A stretch of 15,548 nucleotides of DNA from NCBI GenBank assembly GCA_009839535.1, contig VXPN01000095.1:1-15548 (forward strand), written 5' to 3'. This stretch comes from Boseongicola sp. SB0662_bin_57. GTDB lineage: Bacteria; Pseudomonadota; Alphaproteobacteria; Rhodobacterales; Rhodobacteraceae. The notes beneath the pieces are model-generated. The model was given only the letters and a program-made list of their open reading frames with translations, made no database searches and had not been told where the DNA came from. Shown here one piece after another: positions 13,966-15,548 of the stretch; position 1 is the stretch's first letter, and each line of letters begins with the position of its first letter. The position numbers were made by a program, and so were the translations under genes.

Positions 13966-15479
13966 CCGTCATGCTCCTCCGGCGCTCCCAGCTTCGCACG
14001 CACCGCACGCGCGGCGTCGGACAAGACCTGATAACGCGCAAAGGCGCGGTCATAGAGCGGGCCGTTCGTCGGGTCGGGCCGGTACGTCACGTGATCCTCG
14101 GCCCGCCTGGCCAGCATCACCGGATCGCCGAATCCCGCCGCGCCTGCACCGAGGCAGGCCGCCCCCCAAAGGCCCTGGTCCGAAGCGTCGCTGACAACCA
14201 CGGCCTGCTGCATGATGTCGGCAATGATCTGGCACCAGATCGCGTTCCTCGATCCGCCTCCGGAGAGCTGCACCGGCTCGGGCGGCAAGCCGCCCTGCGA
14301 CACAAAGCAATGACGCAGGCTGAAGGCGGCTCCCTCCATCACCGCGCGGCCCATCTCGGCCCTCGAGGTCGCCGCCGCCAGCCCGTGAAAGCCCGCTCGA
14401 ATGTCCGACGCGACAAAGGGCGCACGCTCGCCGCTGAGATAAGGCAGGAAGGTCACGCCATTCGCCCCGGGCGGCACGTCCGCCACGAGCGCATTCAGCC
14501 TTTCAGCGACCTCGCCCGCGCCTTGGCCGCCCAGCGTCCGGGGATGCAGCCGGGTGAACCAGTCAATCGCGGATGCACCGCTCGTCGGCGCCAGGACCTT
14601 GATCGCGATCTCCGCCGTCGGGTGCAGCACTGCTGCGCCGACGGGCTCGTCTTCCGGAACCAGGCTGTCGGAGAGAACGTTCACCACCGCAGTCGTGCCC
14701 ATGATCATCATGGTCTGCCCGGGCCGATCCATGCACATGCCGACGATCATTGCCGAAAGATCAAGCGTCCCCACCGAAACCGGAATTCCCTCAGGCAATC
14801 CTGTCGCTTTCGCGACGTCTGCCGTCAGTCCGCCAAGCCGTGTTGCGGCACTCCGCGGCGGGATCAACTTGTCCGCCAGGTCGCGACAGTCCAGAGCCTC
14901 AAGCTGAGCCTCTCCATAGGACCTCGTGGCAAAGTCCAAAAAGGGGATCGAGGCGTTTGACCAGTCGGTTGCCCATTCTCCCGTCAGGCTGTGCCCGACC
15001 CAGTCCGCACAGGTCATCACGCGCGCCGTGCGCCCGGCAGCATCGTCATCCCGTGCCCGCAGCCAGCGCCAGAGCATCCCTGACGTCCCGGCCCAAAGCG
15101 CCGTGTGACACCCCCGCCCGATGGCGGCGGTGGCGCCACCGTCTGCAAGCGCGCCGAGATCCGCTGCTGCCCGCGTATCGTTCCAGAGCATTGCGGGCGC
15201 CACCGGCGCTCCGTCGGCATCGACGGCCCAAAAGCCGTCGCCCTGCGCGGCAATCCCAAGCGACGCCACGCTGGCCACGTCCATCTTCCCGCCCAGCCCT
15301 GCCAGCGCGTGCATCACGCAGGCCCGCACGCTGGCCATGTCCTGTTCGCTCTCGCCGCCGGAACCCTGTTTCACCTCGCCTGCGACCGCTGATTCCGCGA
15401 TGCACACGCCTCCAGGCGCATAGGCCGCCGCCTTGACCGTCGTCGTCCCGACGTCCAGGCCGATCCATAACGCGCTCAT
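13962..15479 (-). CDS. FGGY-family carbohydrate kinase
   Basis: A 505-aa two-domain sugar kinase that transfers phosphate from ATP to a ketose or polyol. The N-terminal ATPase-fold motif is IGLDVGTTTVKAAAY (6-20), a WNDTRA segment (99-104) follows, the probable catalytic base is D240 in VGTLDLSA, and the C-terminal FGGY signature reads LSGGGSRNAIWCQIIADIMQ. The overall pattern resembles xylulokinase/L-xylulose-kinase relatives, but substrate specificity within FGGY kinases cannot be assigned by eye. GGAGGG lies upstream of the ATG at 15479, and the start overlaps the stop of the preceding gene by ATGA. The same junction links it to the dehydrogenase, so kinase, dehydrogenase and aldolase are translationally coupled. 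Confidence 0.93.
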   Translation of the reverse strand: MSALWIGLDVGTTTVKAAAYAPGGVCIAESAVAGEVKQGSGGESEQDMASVRACVMHALAGLGGKMDVASVASLGIAAQGDGFWAVDADGAPVAPAMLWNDTRAAADLGALADGGATAAIGRGCHTALWAGTSGMLWRWLRARDDDAAGRTARVMTCADWVGHSLTGEWATDWSNASIPFLDFATRSYGEAQLEALDCRDLADKLIPPRSAATRLGGLTADVAKATGLPEGIPVSVGTLDLSAMIVGMCMDRPGQTMMIMGTTAVVNVLSDSLVPEDEPVGAAVLHPTAEIAIKVLAPTSGASAIDWFTRLHPRTLGGQGAGEVAERLNALVADVPPGANGVTFLPYLSGERAPFVASDIRAGFHGLAAATSRAEMGRAVMEGAAFSLRHCFVSQGGLPPEPVQLSGGGSRNAIWCQIIADIMQQAVVVSDASDQGLWGAACLGAGAAGFGDPVMLARRAEDHVTYRPDPTNGPLYDRAFARYQVLSDAARAVRAKLGAPEEHDG

Positions 15480-15548
15480 CCCGTTCCCTCCATGATCCGG
15501 GGCGGTCGATCGATCGAGAGCGCGGGCAGCGGTCCGTTCCAGGCCTCA
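15476..15548 (-). CDS. C-terminal end of an unidentified upstream operon gene
   Basis: The last 23 or so codons of a gene that enters from beyond the right edge, reading EAWNGPLPALSIDRPPRIME and then GTG before a TGA at 15476-15478. The stop overlaps the kinase start in ATGA, the same arrangement as the next two junctions, which is the main reason to believe the frame is coding. Too little is visible to name a family. The operon promoter must lie outside the window. Confidence 0.5.
   Translation of the reverse strand, partial: EAWNGPLPALSIDRPPRIMEGTG

Noticed and set aside
13959..14960. 333-codon plus-strand frame over the kinase gene
   Set aside because: Antisense shadow of the FGGY kinase, with low-complexity Arg/His/Gly-rich sequence.
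15506..15517. TCGATCGATCGA palindrome near the right edge
   Set aside because: It lies within the coding end of the upstream gene and is a simple GATC-type repeat; no promoter or operator context.

Overview
The window is GC-rich alphaproteobacterial DNA. The ATP-dependent PEP carboxykinase at the left end closely resembles Rhodobacteraceae-type PckA as I remember it, and the remaining genes fit a marine or soil relative of that group. No RNA genes or CRISPR arrays were seen. The family calls come from reading motifs, not from database searches.

Layout. (1) Positions 71-1699 hold pckA on the + strand, convergent with an SDR oxidoreductase (1970-2779, - strand); small hairpins lie between them. 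(2) Positions 2863-5050 are a graveyard of mobile and plasmid-like debris. It contains a broken ISAs1-family transposase, a C-terminal piece of an ScpB-like protein, an intact vapBC toxin-antitoxin pair with its own palindromic operator, the first ~34 residues of a GHKL (Bergerat-fold) ATPase cut by an IS6-family remnant, and a zeta-toxin-like kinase fragment fused to the truncated end of that IS. The vapBC part is visibly less GC-rich than its surroundings. (3) Positions 5111-8645 (- strand) form a four-gene NitT/TauT-type ABC importer operon (permease, permease, ATPase, binding protein) ending in a strong hairpin terminator. (4) Positions 8781-10307 (+ strand) encode a leaderless type I sulfatase, transcribed divergently from the importer. 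(5) Positions 10317-15548 (- strand) form a tightly packed operon: the end of an unidentified gene, an FGGY sugar kinase, a zinc-type alcohol dehydrogenase, a class II aldolase/epimerase, a SorC-family regulator and finally a formylglycine-generating enzyme (FGE). The FGE runs convergently into the sulfatase with only 9 bp between the stop codons.

How the genes may work together (inference). The sulfatase carries the Cys-type sulfatase signature that FGE converts to formylglycine, and the FGE keeps both active-site cysteines. Neither enzyme has a visible export signal, whereas the binding protein does. A coherent reading is import of a sulfate ester through the ABC transporter, cytoplasmic desulfation by the FGE-activated sulfatase, and oxidation, phosphorylation and epimerisation or cleavage of the released sugar or polyol under SorC control. 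The substrate cannot be read from the sequence. This candidate sulfated-carbohydrate utilisation locus is the most interesting part of the window. The loss of all four structural-zinc cysteines in the dehydrogenase and the layered debris island come next.
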